Positions 33,982-40,896 of a stretch of DNA of 64,000 nucleotides are shown one piece after another (position 1 is the first letter of the stretch; each line of letters starts with the position of its first letter). Source of the DNA: Porphyromonadaceae bacterium UBA7203 (GTDB taxonomy: Bacteria > Bacteroidota > Bacteroidia > Bacteroidales > Muribaculaceae); NCBI GenBank assembly GCA_002490725.1, contig DKUN01000017.1:62001-126000 (forward strand), given 5' to 3'. The notes beneath the pieces were generated by a model. That model made no database searches. It worked only from the letters and a program-made list of their open reading frames with translations, and had not been told where the DNA came from. A program made the translations under genes and the position numbers.

Positions 33982-35585
33982 AGCTGCTCAGGTCGGCAAT
34001 TCCGGTGGTGGCACTGTTGGCGCTCAGCGCCGGCATGGGAGCCCGCAATCCGTTGCTGACACCCGACCGCACGCCCATACGCCCCCAGGTGCCCGGCGCC
34101 GACCGCCATCAGCCTGGACGGCTCTTTCTCGAGCAGGCCGACTCGCTGATTGTCTACCCCTATGAACCCGACGTGCAGATTCTGGTCGGAAACGTGGTGT
34201 TTCGCCAGGGCGACATGTTCATGTATTGCGACTCGGCGCGATTCTACACGGCGCCGACCCTCCCCGCCGACTCGATGGAGGCGTTCGGAAACATACGCAT
34301 GGAACAGGGCGACACGCTCTTCCTCTATGGCGATTACATGGAATACTCCGGCAGTTCGCAGCTCGCATCGGTCTACGGCGAGGACCGCGACGTCAGGCTG
34401 ATTAACCGCGACGTTACGCTGACAGCCCCTATTCTCCACTATTCCCAGCTCATGGAGCTGGGCTATTATGTCAATGGCGGCAAGCTCACCGACCCTCAGA
34501 ATCAGCTGACATCGCTCGAGGGCGAATATGCGCCTCCGACCAAGGACGCCAACTTTTACACCAACGTGCGCCTGCTCGGCGTGTCGAACAAGGGCGACAC
34601 AGTGCGCGTCTATACCGACACTCTGCTTTATAATACCGACTCGCGCATTGCCGAGCTGCCCGTCTATGCACGCATCTATGGTAGCGACGGCGACATAATT
34701 TCGCTCAACGGCGTTTACGATACGGCAACCGACCAAGCTACCCTCCTGGGCCGCTCGACGGTCCATACCAATCGCGGCAATACGCTGACCGGCGACTCGC
34801 TGGTCTATGATCGCGCGGCCGGATTCGGCGAGGCGTTCGGCAACATGGTGTTGACCGACTCGGCCAGGCAAATGACCCTCGAGGGTGACTATGGCTTCTA
34901 CAATGAACTGACCGACAGTGCCTACTGCACCGGCCGTGCCCGAGCCCTCGAATACTCGCAGCCCGACACTCTCTATCTGCATGGCGACGTCATACGCACC
35001 TGGCAGACACCCGACTCGGTGCGCATGATGGTGGCCCATCCCAATGTGCGCTTCTGGCGCGTTGATCTTCAGGGGGTGTGCGATTCGATGACGTTTGTCG
35101 ACACTGACACGACCGTGCGCATGGACTATGACCCGGTCATTTGGAATGAAAACCGCGAGGTGTTCGGCAACCGTATTATCATTTACATGAACGACTCTAC
35201 CATGGAAAAAGCCTGGCTTCCCGACATGGGTTTCATGGCCGAGCAGGTTGAAGGCGACTTCTTCAATCAGTTGAGCGGCAAGGAGATGATTGCCTATTTC
35301 GATAACGGCGAACTGTGCCGGCTCGATGTCAACGGCTCGGTGCAGGCCATTATGATGCCTCAGGAGGAGGATTCGACCTATAATAAGATTGCCAACGTCG
35401 AGTCGTCGTTCATGGTGGCCACGTTCAAAGGCCGCGAAATCGAGCGCGTAAAGCTCTGGGACGCCACTTCGGGTACCGTTACGCCGCTCTATCTGGCCAA
35501 GCGTTCGCTTTTTCGCCTGCCCAGGTTCAAGTGGCTCGAAAGCGAGCGCCCGACCGGCCCCGACGACATCTGGCCGCGCGACTGA
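33978..35585 (+). CDS. OstA-like organic solvent tolerance / lipopolysaccharide transport protein
   Basis: A 535-residue exported protein of the Bacteroidota OstA-like family, related to the beta-jellyroll folds of LptA and the LptD N-terminus that carry lipopolysaccharide through the periplasm. The first 25 residues form a signal peptide. A long array of short strands with repeating phrases such as GNVVFRQGDMFMYCDSARFY, GDTLFLYGDYMEY and GDSLVYDRAAGFG is typical of stacked jellyroll units. It lacks an outer-membrane barrel of LptD size. It follows the PpiC chaperone in a coupled pair, consistent with outer-membrane assembly. A strong hairpin follows it, shared with groEL. Confidence 0.85.
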   Translation: MKLLRSAIPVVALLALSAGMGARNPLLTPDRTPIRPQVPGADRHQPGRLFLEQADSLIVYPYEPDVQILVGNVVFRQGDMFMYCDSARFYTAPTLPADSMEAFGNIRMEQGDTLFLYGDYMEYSGSSQLASVYGEDRDVRLINRDVTLTAPILHYSQLMELGYYVNGGKLTDPQNQLTSLEGEYAPPTKDANFYTNVRLLGVSNKGDTVRVYTDTLLYNTDSRIAELPVYARIYGSDGDIISLNGVYDTATDQATLLGRSTVHTNRGNTLTGDSLVYDRAAGFGEAFGNMVLTDSARQMTLEGDYGFYNELTDSAYCTGRARALEYSQPDTLYLHGDVIRTWQTPDSVRMMVAHPNVRFWRVDLQGVCDSMTFVDTDTTVRMDYDPVIWNENREVFGNRIIIYMNDSTMEKAWLPDMGFMAEQVEGDFFNQLSGKEMIAYFDNGELCRLDVNGSVQAIMMPQEEDSTYNKIANVESSFMVATFKGREIERVKLWDATSGTVTPLYLAKRSLFRLPRFKWLESERPTGPDDIWPRD

Positions 35586-35596
35586 CAGTAGCCCCG

Positions 35597-35638
35597 TAAA
35601 AAAGTCAGAGCCGGCCGCTTAGGCGGTCGACTCCGACT
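35597..35638 (-). terminator. Intrinsic terminator of groEL
   Basis: On the minus strand a 16-bp hairpin with two mismatches and one G-T pair (arms at 35603-35618 and 35623-35638) is followed by TTTTTT at 35602-35597. It lies 27 bp after the groEL stop. The convergent OstA-like gene ends just beyond it, so it may stop transcription from both sides. Confidence 0.85.
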
Positions 35639-35665
35639 GTGAATTGCGTTGCTGAGCGGGCTGAA

Positions 35666-37300
35666 TTACATCATGCCCATGCCGCCCATGCCGGGATTAG
35701 GCATTGCGGGAGCGGGGTTTTCCTCCTTCTTGTCGGCGATGACACACTCGGTGGTCAGGAACATGCCGGCAATCGAAGCGGCGTTTTCGAGAGCTACGCG
35801 CGTAACCTTGGCGGGGTCGATGACGCCGGCTGCGAAGAGGTCTTCGTAGACGCCGGTGCGGGCGTTATAGCCGAAGGCGCCTTCTCCTTCCTTGACCTTC
35901 TGCACAATTACCGAGCCTTCTTCGCCGGCATTGTGTACAATCTGGCGCAGGGGCTCTTCGATGGCACGCTTCACGATGAGGATGCCGGTGGTTTCGTCGT
36001 CGTTGACACCCTTGATGCCTTCGAGCTTGGCGGTAGCGCGGATGTAGGCCACGCCGCCTCCGGGCACGATGCCTTCGGCAATGGCTGCGCGGGTTGCGTG
36101 GAGAGCGTCGTCAACGCGGTCTTTCTTCTCCTTCATCTCAACTTCCGAGGGCGCGCCGATGTGGAGCACGGCCACGCCGCCGGCGAGCTTGGCCAGGCGT
36201 TCCTGGAGCTTCTCGCGGTCGTAGTCGCTCTTGGTGGCCTCGATCTGGGCCTTGATCTGGGCTACGCGCATTGCAATGGCTTCGGGGGCGCCGTTGCCGT
36301 TGACGATGGTGGTGTTCTCCTTGTTGACGGTCACCTTCTCGGCGCGGCCGAGCATGTCGATGGTGGCGCCTTCGAGCTTCATGCCCTTCTCCTCGGAGAT
36401 GACGGTGCCGCCGGTCAGGATGGCAATGTCTTCGAGCATTTCCTTGCGGCGGTCTCCGAAGCCGGGAGCCTTGACTGCGCAAACCTTCAGCGAGCCGCGC
36501 AGGCGGTTAACGACGAGGGTGGCGAGAGCTTCGCTGTCGACGTCTTCGGCGATAATCAGCAGCGGACGGCCGCTCTGGGCGGTAGCCTCGAGCACGGGGA
36601 GCATATCCTTGAGGTTGGAAATCTTTTTGTCGTAAAGCAGCATGAAGGGGCTCTCCATTTCGCATTCCATCTTTTCGGTGTTGGTTACGAAATAGGGCGA
36701 AATGTAGCCGCGGTCGAACTGCATGCCTTCGACAATGTCGACGGTGGTTTCGGTACCCTTGGCTTCGTCGACGGTGATGACGCCTTCTTTCTTGACCTTG
36801 CGCATGGCTTCGGCAATGAGCTGGCCGATGGCTTCGTCGTTATTGGCCGAGATGCGTGCCACGTCTTCGATTTTCTTGAGGTCGTCGCCTACTTCGTGCG
36901 ACTGCTCGTGAATGTTTTCGACCACGATGGCTACGGCCTTGTCGATGCCGCGCTTCAGGTCCATGGGGTTGGCGCCGGCGGCCACGTTCTTGAGGCCGAC
37001 ATTGACAATGCTTTGGGCCAGCACGGTAGCGGTGGTGGTGCCGTCGCCGGCGTCGTCGCCTGTCTTGGAGGCCACTTCCTTGACGAGCTGTGCGCCCATG
37101 TTCTGGAAAGCGTCTTCGAGCTCGATTTCGCGGGCCACGCTCACACCGTCCTTAGTAATGTGGGGTGCGCCGAACTTCTTCTCGATAATGACGTTGCGGC
37201 CTTTGGGGCCGAGAGTTACCTTAACGGCGTCGGCCAGGGCGTCGACACCCTTTTTGAGCTCTTCGCGAGCCTTAATATTGAATTGGATTTCCTTTGACAT
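35666..37300 (-). CDS. groEL: Chaperonin GroEL
   Basis: The 60-kDa chaperonin forms the double-ring folding chamber with GroES. The 544-residue product is full length: it begins SKEIQFNIKAREELKKGVD and has the ATP-binding GDGTTTATVLA near residue 86. It ends with the flexible Gly-Met tail GGMGMM. It follows groES by 39 bp in the normal groES-groEL order and ends at a strong terminator. Regulation is discussed under the region upstream of groES. No second groEL copy is visible here. Confidence 0.99.
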   Translation of the reverse strand: MSKEIQFNIKAREELKKGVDALADAVKVTLGPKGRNVIIEKKFGAPHITKDGVSVAREIELEDAFQNMGAQLVKEVASKTGDDAGDGTTTATVLAQSIVNVGLKNVAAGANPMDLKRGIDKAVAIVVENIHEQSHEVGDDLKKIEDVARISANNDEAIGQLIAEAMRKVKKEGVITVDEAKGTETTVDIVEGMQFDRGYISPYFVTNTEKMECEMESPFMLLYDKKISNLKDMLPVLEATAQSGRPLLIIAEDVDSEALATLVVNRLRGSLKVCAVKAPGFGDRRKEMLEDIAILTGGTVISEEKGMKLEGATIDMLGRAEKVTVNKENTTIVNGNGAPEAIAMRVAQIKAQIEATKSDYDREKLQERLAKLAGGVAVLHIGAPSEVEMKEKKDRVDDALHATRAAIAEGIVPGGGVAYIRATAKLEGIKGVNDDETTGILIVKRAIEEPLRQIVHNAGEEGSVIVQKVKEGEGAFGYNARTGVYEDLFAAGVIDPAKVTRVALENAASIAGMFLTTECVIADKKEENPAPAMPNPGMGGMGMM

Positions 37301-37339
37301 TGCGATATTGTTTAAGAGTGGAAAAGTCTATCTTTTTTA

Positions 37340-37612
37340 TCAGTTGAAAACCGCGAGCACGTCGCTCTGGCGCATGATGAGATATTTTTCACCTTCGAGT
37401 TCGATTTCGGTGCCTGCATATTTGCCATACAGAACCTTGTCGCCGACGTTGAGCACCATTTCTTCGTCTTTGGTGCCGTTGCCGACGGCGAGCACTTCGC
37501 CCTTGAGGGGTTTTTCCTTGGCGCTGTCGGGAATGATGATGCCTGACATCGTAACTTCTTCAGCCGGGGTGGCCTTGATTACCACGCGGTCTGCTAACGG
37601 TTTGATATTCAT
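37340..37612 (-). CDS. groES: Co-chaperonin GroES
   Basis: The 90-residue lid of the GroEL chamber. It begins MNIKPLADRVVIK, shows the mobile-loop region ATPAEEVTMSGIIIPDSA near residues 15-33 and ends with the conserved DKVLYGKYAGTEIE and ILAVFN-like strand. Length is normal for bacterial GroES. No TAnnTTTG box precedes it. Instead a sigma-54-like element with a dyad lies about 55-95 bp upstream, suggesting stress control by a different route from the neighbouring housekeeping genes. Confidence 0.98.
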   Translation of the reverse strand: MNIKPLADRVVIKATPAEEVTMSGIIIPDSAKEKPLKGEVLAVGNGTKDEEMVLNVGDKVLYGKYAGTEIELEGEKYLIMRQSDVLAVFN

Positions 37613-37666
37613 TGCTTGTATAATTTGTTGGGTTGGTTAGTAGGTTTGTGTTTACGCTCATTAAAC

Positions 37667-37708
37667 AAGCAGAAAGCGTGCCAGAAGTGCACGCCTGCCA
37701 ATTTGTCA
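37667..37708 (-). promoter_or_regulatory. Sigma-54-like promoter plus dyad upstream of groES
   Basis: On the minus strand TGGCACG-N4-CTGC (within 37684-37667) matches the sigma-54 -24/-12 pattern TGGCACG-N4-TTGC at all but one base, with correct GG-N10-GC spacing. Just upstream, 37708-37696 is a near-perfect dyad TGNCAANTTGNCA. A second inverted repeat (GCGTGC/GCACGC, 37676-37694) overlaps the -24 region. No standard -7 box is seen between here and groES. Confidence 0.5.
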
Positions 37709-37732
37709 GTATATGGAACGCCTTCGTGGCGG

Positions 37733-38248
37733 TTAAAGTTCGAGCAGCCCTTCGGGAAGGGTCATGGCTACGGTGTGGCTGTCATGGTCAACGTCGTCGA
37801 TAAACTCGTCGACGGCGGGAATAAGCCGGCCTCCGAGGTCGAAATACCAGGCGCCGGGAGTCAGTTCGGTCAGTTCGTCGATGCGGCCAATGACGTTGCG
37901 GCTCGCGGAGTCGACGATTGAGTAGCCCACAAGGTCGCCGGCCGTGAGACCTTCGGCCTCCTCGGGGTCGGCATAGACGTAGAGCCTGCGGCCCGCCAGC
38001 GATGCGGCCTCGGTTTCGGATTCGACGTCGTCGAGCGTCAGCAGCATGCTTTCGCTGCCTCGAGGTCGCGAGGAGGCCACGAAATAGGGCACGTCGAGAC
38101 CGTCGATTTCAACAATCAGGCATGCTCCGGGCGCGAAGTCGTCGTCGGGCTCGGCCATCTCGCCGAGCTCAATGTTCAGCTCTCCTTTGATGCCGTGGGG
38201 CTTGATGACGGTTGCCACGGCGATTTTGACTTTTCCGGGTTCGAGCAT
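37733..38248 (-). CDS. rimM: Ribosome maturation factor RimM
   Basis: RimM assists assembly of the 30S head domain. The 171-residue protein has the two-domain RimM layout: an N-terminal beta-barrel starting KIAVATVIKPHGIKGELNIE (the phrase PHGIKGEL is diagnostic) and a C-terminal PRC-barrel containing YSIVDSASRNVIGRIDEL and IPAVDEFIDDVDHDSHTV. Size is normal. It lies 8 bp after DUF4290. The usual companions rpsP and trmD are not here. In other Bacteroidales I recall murA between DUF4290 and rimM, and it is missing from this copy of the locus. Confidence 0.93.
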   Translation of the reverse strand: MLEPGKVKIAVATVIKPHGIKGELNIELGEMAEPDDDFAPGACLIVEIDGLDVPYFVASSRPRGSESMLLTLDDVESETEAASLAGRRLYVYADPEEAEGLTAGDLVGYSIVDSASRNVIGRIDELTELTPGAWYFDLGGRLIPAVDEFIDDVDHDSHTVAMTLPEGLLEL

Positions 38249-38256
38249 GGGGTCAG

Positions 38257-38853
38257 TCAGCGGCGGCGACGCTTCTTTTTGTTCTGGCCGGGAACCTGCA
38301 GCATCTCGTATTCGCGCAGGCGTGTTTCGTCGGGATTAAGCAGAATGTGGCCTTCCGAGAGTTGGGCCAGGTCGGCGAATATGCGGGCGTCGGTGGCTGC
38401 TTCGGGATTTTCGTTCAGGAGCAGTTTCTTCATGTGGTTGGCCAGGAGCATGACCAGCATCTCGCGGTCGGGGTCGGCGGGATCCATGGCTTTGGCCGCT
38501 TCAATCATTTTGAGGATGTTGGCGCCGTAGACCCGCTTGGGAATGCGGTGTTGGGGAATTTCCACCTTGGCCGGACGTGACGTCAGGGTCTCGGGGGTGA
38601 CGGGTTCAGACGGATAGTCGATGTCGAGCTTGAAGTCGCTCATTATGGCCAGATGGTCCCAGAGTTTGGCACGCCACTCCGGGTTGGTGCGCAACTGGGG
38701 ATTAAGCCGGCAAATGGTGTCGACGATTGCGCGTGCACAGGCGTTGCGCTCGTCGCGGCTCTCGAGGGTCAGACAGTGGTCGACCATTTGCTGCACGTTG
38801 CGCCCGTATTCGGGCATCGGCAGAGCGGATTTTTTGGTGTTGTACTGTAGCAT
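38257..38853 (-). CDS. DUF4290 protein
   Basis: A 198-residue soluble protein matching the Bacteroidota family DUF4290 in size and in the motifs MPEYGRNVQQMVDHCL near residue 13, LWDHLAIMSDFKLDIDYP near 66 and RYGANIL-type VYGANILKMIEAA near 108. The C-terminus is a run of basic residues (QNKKKRRRR), which might bind nucleic acid. The function of the family is unknown. It is 8 bp upstream of rimM, which hints at a ribosome-linked role; this is inference only. The 136-bp gap above it (38854-38989) holds imperfect GC-rich inverted repeats and two copies of GAAAGTTA but no clear promoter. Confidence 0.8.
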   Translation of the reverse strand: MLQYNTKKSALPMPEYGRNVQQMVDHCLTLESRDERNACARAIVDTICRLNPQLRTNPEWRAKLWDHLAIMSDFKLDIDYPSEPVTPETLTSRPAKVEIPQHRIPKRVYGANILKMIEAAKAMDPADPDREMLVMLLANHMKKLLLNENPEAATDARIFADLAQLSEGHILLNPDETRLREYEMLQVPGQNKKKRRRR

Positions 38854-38989
38854 CTTGTTCGGGCGGGCCCGAAAGTTAAAGAGTAGGAGTTAGTGGAGGG
38901 TAGGGAGGAGATGAAAGTTACGGGCCCGCGGACCTTGCGGCAAGTGCCGGGGCCCATAACCTTTGGTGATTCGTTGTGAGGTCTGATTC

Positions 38990-39736
38990 TTACATGTTCA
39001 TGCCGCCGTCGACCTGGATAACCTGGCCGCTGATGTAGCTCGACATGTCGGAGGCGAGGAAGGTTGCCACGTTGGCAATGTCTTCGGGCTTGCCGCCGCG
39101 ACGCAGGGGGATTTTCTTGGCCCACTCTTCGCGAACGCTTTCGGGCAGGGCTGCCGTCATGGCGGTTTCGATGAAGCCGGGGGCGATTGCGTTGGCGCGG
39201 ATGCCGCGGCTGCCTACTTCCTGCGCGATGCTCTTGGCCAGGGCGATGAGGCCGGCCTTCGAGGCGGCGTAGTTACACTGGCCTGCGTTGCCGTGAACGC
39301 CTACAACCGACGCCATGTTGATGATAGAGCCGCTGCGCTGCTTCATCATCACGGGCACTACGCCCTTGCAGAAGTTGAAGGCGCTTTTGAGGTTGACGGT
39401 CAGGACGGCGTCCCACTGTGACTCGGTCATGCGCATCAGCAGGGTGTCCTTGGTGATGCCGGCGTTGTTGACCAGCACGTCGATGCGGCCGAAGTCTTTC
39501 ATTACCTGAGCCACGACCTCCTGGGTCTGCTCGAAGTCGGCAGCGTTCGATGCGTAGGCCTCGACCTTCACGCCGAGGGCTGCGATTTCAGCCTTGGTGG
39601 CTTCGCCGTTTTCGTCGATTACGAGGTCGGTGAATGCGATATTTGCGCCCTCCTGGGCAAAGCGGATGGCAAGAGCCTTGCCGATGCCGCGGGCGGCGCC
39701 GGTAATCAGGGCTGTTTTTCCTTCAAGAAGTTTCAT
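38990..39736 (-). CDS. fabG: 3-oxoacyl-[ACP] reductase
   Basis: A short-chain dehydrogenase that reduces beta-ketoacyl-ACP with NADPH in fatty acid elongation. The 248-residue product has the cofactor motif TGAARGIG near residue 12, NNAG near 90 and the catalytic Ser...Tyr-x-x-x-Lys with NYAASK near 155. It ends in the FabG-typical GQVIQVDGGMNM, which separates it from generic SDR enzymes. It lies 33 bp after a TetR-family gene and is probably co-transcribed with it. That pairing suggests the regulator may sense acyl-CoA or acyl-ACP levels. Confidence 0.93.
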   Translation of the reverse strand: MKLLEGKTALITGAARGIGKALAIRFAQEGANIAFTDLVIDENGEATKAEIAALGVKVEAYASNAADFEQTQEVVAQVMKDFGRIDVLVNNAGITKDTLLMRMTESQWDAVLTVNLKSAFNFCKGVVPVMMKQRSGSIINMASVVGVHGNAGQCNYAASKAGLIALAKSIAQEVGSRGIRANAIAPGFIETAMTAALPESVREEWAKKIPLRRGGKPEDIANVATFLASDMSSYISGQVIQVDGGMNM

Positions 39737-39769
39737 TTTTTACAGTTGAAATTTAGTTATAGGGATTTA

Positions 39770-40372
39770 TTAATTCGTTCGGTTTAAGTCGGCCTTCGGG
39801 GTCTTGATGGCATCTATAATGAAGTTGATGCAGTCGTTGCGCCATGTGTCGTAGCGGTCGCGCTCGGCCTCGCGCATCACGGTCCAGTCGCTGCCGCGCA
39901 CAATCATTGTCAGCATCGAGGCCACTCGGTTGGCCTGGGCGGGAATGAAGTCGCCCGAGGCGATTCCCTCGGCCACTATTTCGTCAATCATGCCGTAGAG
40001 CCTGTCGGTCACCATGGTGCGCACGCTTGAGGCTCGCTTGACGTCGCGCGAAAAGAGCGACTTGATCCAGACCTCGTAGCCGTGTATGTTTTCGAGCGCC
40101 ACCGATATGCGGAATTCCATGAGTGCGCGCAGTTTGTCGGCCGGATGCTGCCAGAGGGCCACGCGCTCCTCGAGGTCGCGCAACACCTTGCCGGCCTCGG
40201 TCTCGACCACGGCCTGATAGATTTCGCTCTTGGTGCGGAAGTAGGTATAGATGGTGCGCCGCCCGCGGTCGCTGGCGGTAGCAATATCGTTCATGGTCGT
40301 TTTCTCGATGCCTTGGCGCACAAAGAGCTGACGGGCCACGTCGATGAGTCGTTCACGGGTTCGTGATGGCAC
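39770..40372 (-). CDS. TetR/AcrR-family transcriptional regulator
   Basis: A 200-residue repressor-type protein. The N-terminal helix-turn-helix is clear: TMNDIATASDRGRRTIYTYF near residues 26-45 carries the recognition helix. The remaining 150 residues form the variable ligand-binding domain, so the inducer cannot be read from sequence. It is the first gene of a minus-strand unit with fabG, and its own promoter contains a sequence shared with the mutS promoter. A role in controlling fatty acid synthesis is plausible but inferred only from its neighbour. Confidence 0.9.
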   Translation of the reverse strand: MPSRTRERLIDVARQLFVRQGIEKTTMNDIATASDRGRRTIYTYFRTKSEIYQAVVETEAGKVLRDLEERVALWQHPADKLRALMEFRISVALENIHGYEVWIKSLFSRDVKRASSVRTMVTDRLYGMIDEIVAEGIASGDFIPAQANRVASMLTMIVRGSDWTVMREAERDRYDTWRNDCINFIIDAIKTPKADLNRTN

Positions 40373-40393
40373 AGGCTTAATCGTTAATACACC

Positions 40394-40423
40394 GCAAATT
40401 TACGCAAAATCCCGCAATTGGCA
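40394..40423 (-). promoter_or_regulatory. Promoter of the tetR-fabG unit
   Basis: On the minus strand TTG (40423-40421) and TAAATTTG (40401-40394) are 19 nt apart, a full match to the Bacteroidota consensus. The spacer is very similar to that of the mutS promoter at 51437-51466. Transcription diverges from the DUF2752 promoter. Confidence 0.75.
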
Positions 40424-40501
40424 AAATGAGGGCGCCGGGCGGGCGTAGGTGAAGAATTTTTAAATTTCGATTCCTGACTTTTAAATTATACTTTTATTTC
40501 C

Positions 40502-40509
40502 TAACTTTG
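40502..40509 (+). promoter_or_regulatory. -7 element for DUF2752-dnaG
   Basis: TAACTTTG lies ten bases before the ATG at 40519, after an A/T-rich stretch with TTT at the -33 position. The predicted leader is only about 5 nt. Confidence 0.6.
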
Positions 40510-40518
40510 CGGGGAGAA

Positions 40519-40896
40519 ATGCAGAAACGCAGAACCTGGCCGCTCCTGATGGCGGCGATAGCGATGGCGGGAGTGCTCTATGTGGTCTATGCTTTCGACC
40601 CGATGGGCGGCGGTTTCCCTTTTCCGCAGTGCGTATTCAAGTCGCTGACCGGCTGGAACTGTCCGGGCTGCGGCGCGACGCGCGCCCTGCATGCCCTGCT
40701 TCACTGCGAGCCGGCGGCTGCCTGGCGCGCCAATCCGGCGGTGTTTTTTGCCGTGCCGCTGGCCGCGCTTGCGCTGATTGCCGACCGCCGCGGAGCCGAG
40801 AAGCTCAGGCGCGTGCTCTTTGCGCCCGCCGCCATTGCGGTTCTGATTGCTGCCATTCTCGCCTGGACCTTGCTTCGCAACCTTTTATGCCTCTGA
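40519..40896 (+). CDS. DUF2752 small membrane protein
   Basis: A 125-residue protein with about three membrane segments (near residues 10-28, 65-85 and 97-118). It carries the DUF2752 signature: TGWNCPGCGATRALHALLH near residue 42, containing Cys-Pro-x-Cys-Gly. Two closely spaced cysteines before a membrane segment suggest metal or redox chemistry, but the family role is unknown to me. The ATG at 40519 is chosen over an upstream TTG that overlaps the promoter. It overlaps dnaG by ten bases. Confidence 0.8.
   Translation: MQKRRTWPLLMAAIAMAGVLYVVYAFDPMGGGFPFPQCVFKSLTGWNCPGCGATRALHALLHCEPAAAWRANPAVFFAVPLAALALIADRRGAEKLRRVLFAPAAIAVLIAAILAWTLLRNLLCL

Noticed and set aside
35639..37297. Long open frame on the plus strand opposite groEL (552 codons)
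   Set aside because: It is an antisense shadow caused by the strong codon bias of groEL. It has no promoter or protein-like composition, while groEL is certain.
37676..37694. Inverted repeat upstream of groES as a CIRCE/HrcA operator
   Set aside because: CIRCE requires TTAGCACTC-N9-GAGTGCTAA; the arms here (GCGTGC/GCACGC) do not match.
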